A stretch of 33,119 nt of DNA from Spirochaetia bacterium (GTDB lineage: Bacteria > Spirochaetota > Spirochaetia > CADAEX01): contig JAFXTY010000081.1 in NCBI GenBank assembly GCA_017535435.1, positions 1 to 33,119 of the forward strand. Direction: 5' to 3'. Positions within the stretch are counted from its first letter, which is position 1. Each line of letters opens with the position of its first letter. Positions 32,111 through 33,119 of the stretch are shown piece by piece. The notes under the pieces were generated by a model. The model was given only the letters and a program-made list of their open reading frames with translations. It made no database searches and was not told the origin of the DNA. A program made the position numbers and the translations under genes.

Positions 32111-32767
32111 ATGACAAACTTCAGACAGACAATCAAGATGATGGCAATGGCCCTGGTAATGGCAGTAACACTCTGCTCATGCAATGCAGCTGGTGGATCA
32201 GATTCATACGAGGCAGCTACCTCCCAGGCTGCAACTCCAACAGCAACTAACAAAGTTCAGGAACCAGCAGAAAAGGCAGGCGTTGCAGAGGTAAAAGCTC
32301 AGGCTGTCCTCCGGGGTACAAATCTTACATTCTACTATGATGACAAGGATCACAATGCAGAAGGTACAGTATACGAAGTAAGTTCCAAGGGTTACGGTGT
32401 AAAGGGCGCTCCATGGGCATCTTCCGGATTCCTTACAGCAAGTTTCGATGAATCATGCAAAGCTTGGACCCCCACAAGCATGATCTTCTTCTTCTCCGGC
32501 TGCACCAAGGCAGTAAGCATCGACTGCACAAACCTTAACACAGCATCTGTAGTTGACATGAGCTGCATGTTCCAGAAGTGCCGTGCTCTCACAAGCCTTG
32601 ACCTGACTGGATTCGACACAGCAAACGTTATCGAGATGTACCGGATGTTCAACGAATGCGGCGTGCTCGAGAGCATCACAGTAAACAGTTCCTTCATCCA
32701 GAAGGCAGGCCAGTTGCACAGCTACGATATGTACCGCCTGTGCCCGGCAGAGGTTATCAACGGTTAA
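32111..32767 (+). CDS. BspA-like (DUF285 repeat) surface lipoprotein
   Basis: A 218-residue protein with a lipoprotein signal (lipobox LCSC, lipidated C24), a Ser/Thr/Ala-rich linker to ~60 and then FYYDDKDHNAEGTVYEVS. It ends with two to three DUF285/BspA-type repeats: TNLNTASVVDMSCMFQKC, then TGFDTANVIEMYRMFNEC. Such repeats occur in surface proteins of oral and gut bacteria and are linked to adhesion. This one is unusually short compared with typical multi-repeat BspA proteins. Good AAGGAG site, strong terminator downstream, so it is a single-gene transcript. Its promoter region is rich in inverted repeats, suggesting tight regulation. Confidence 0.88.
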   Translation: MTNFRQTIKMMAMALVMAVTLCSCNAAGGSDSYEAATSQAATPTATNKVQEPAEKAGVAEVKAQAVLRGTNLTFYYDDKDHNAEGTVYEVSSKGYGVKGAPWASSGFLTASFDESCKAWTPTSMIFFFSGCTKAVSIDCTNLNTASVVDMSCMFQKCRALTSLDLTGFDTANVIEMYRMFNECGVLESITVNSSFIQKAGQLHSYDMYRLCPAEVING

Positions 32768-32807
32768 TAGATAAAAGACTGAAATAAGTCTGAAGTTTAA
32801 ATAGAAA

Positions 32808-32838
32808 GGGCTCCCGGAACGGGAGCCCATTTTTTTTG
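32808..32838. terminator. Rho-independent terminator after the BspA-like gene
   Basis: A perfect 9-bp stem, GGGCTCCCG (32808-32816) with CGGGAGCCC (32820-32828), and a GAA loop, followed by a T-run at 32831-32838. The aminotransferase gene converges from the other side. Confidence 0.93.
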
Positions 32839-32850
32839 TCTTATAAGAAG

Positions 32851-33119
32851 TTATTTTAAGAACTTCACCAGCTTTTCCATGGCTTTCTGGGTGTTCTCCC
32901 TTGAGTTGAAGGCGCTGAACCGAACATAGCCCTGTCTGCAGCTGCCGAAGCCTGATCCTGGTGTGCAGACTATGCCGCATTCGTGGAGCAGCTTGTCGAA
33001 GAAGGCCCAGGAATCGGTCTTGGTGTTCACCCACCTTGGCGGACGGGAGAACATTGAATTTGTGGACGCATGCATGACCAGGCTCCGCGTGACAGTGAAA
33101 GATATCTCCAAGGTGGCAG
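32851..33119 (-). CDS. dapL: LL-diaminopimelate aminotransferase, C-terminal part, cut by window edge
   Basis: Only the last ~89 residues are visible, entering from the window edge. The sequence RPPRWVNTKTDSWAFFDKLL, then GIVCTPGSGFGSCRQGYVRFSAFNSREN matches the end of class I/II PLP aminotransferases, and the SAFNSREN ending with the CTPGxGFG motif is characteristic of DapL. DapL makes LL-diaminopimelate directly from tetrahydrodipicolinate, for lysine and peptidoglycan. The PLP lysine lies outside the window, so subfamily assignment rests on the C-terminus alone. Confidence 0.82.
   Translation of the reverse strand, partial: ATLEISFTVTRSLVMHASTNSMFSRPPRWVNTKTDSWAFFDKLLHECGIVCTPGSGFGSCRQGYVRFSAFNSRENTQKAMEKLVKFLK

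Overview
The window looks like chromosomal DNA from a host-associated spirochaete, most likely a gut or rumen Treponema. This is an inference. The main clue is a 597-residue alanyl-tRNA synthetase that lacks the usual C-terminal domain, as in spirochaetes. Supporting clues are several exported or lipidated proteins, a TAXI-type TRAP importer, an LL-diaminopimelate aminotransferase and a poly-G tract inside a promoter. No tRNA, rRNA, CRISPR array, insertion sequence or prophage was seen.

Layout. Positions 1-767 (minus): a Nif11-type RiPP precursor followed by a radical SAM maturase cut by the window edge. 823-2466: an SDF-family symporter with an extra N-terminal soluble domain. 2506-3059: a YafQ/DinJ-type toxin-antitoxin pair. 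3141-4670: two tandem TSUP (TauE/SafE) permeases. 4705-10683: one giant protein that fuses an AddB-like Fe-S nuclease half to an AddA-like helicase-nuclease half. 10730-11230: a lipoprotein behind a poly-G promoter. 11518-13956: alaS and rpe. 14047-17823 (minus): glyA-metN-metI-metQ, linking one-carbon metabolism with methionine uptake. 17972-19701: yhdT-panF (pantothenate uptake). 19709-24237 (minus): a TAXI-TRAP importer operon (receptor, DUF1850 protein, 4TM/12TM fused permease) followed by a DUF3795 protein and a methyltransferase, joined by ATGA overlaps. 24384-25400: a CapA-like protein. 25474-25713: a second, solitary Nif11-type precursor. 25704-26384 (minus): a small unknown protein and a Nudix hydrolase. 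26530-27362: an ABM monooxygenase and an exported nucleoside deoxyribosyltransferase homologue. 27450-29044: a broken secreted alpha/beta-hydrolase. 29068-30213 (minus): a VanX-like dipeptidase and a lipoprotein. 30271-31878: a second SDF protein with the same extra N-terminal domain but without the sodium-site motifs. 32111-32767: a small BspA-like (DUF285) lipoprotein with a repeat-rich promoter. 32851-33119 (minus): the end of a DapL-like aminotransferase.

The strongest candidates for something new are: (1) a radical SAM RiPP system with one precursor beside the maturase and a second precursor about 25 kb away, sharing a near-identical leader architecture and a Cys-Trp core motif; (2) a pair of SDF transporter homologues carrying a degenerate RsbW-like domain, one of which has lost its ion-coupling residues and may be a sensor; (3) a single-chain AddB-AddA enzyme.
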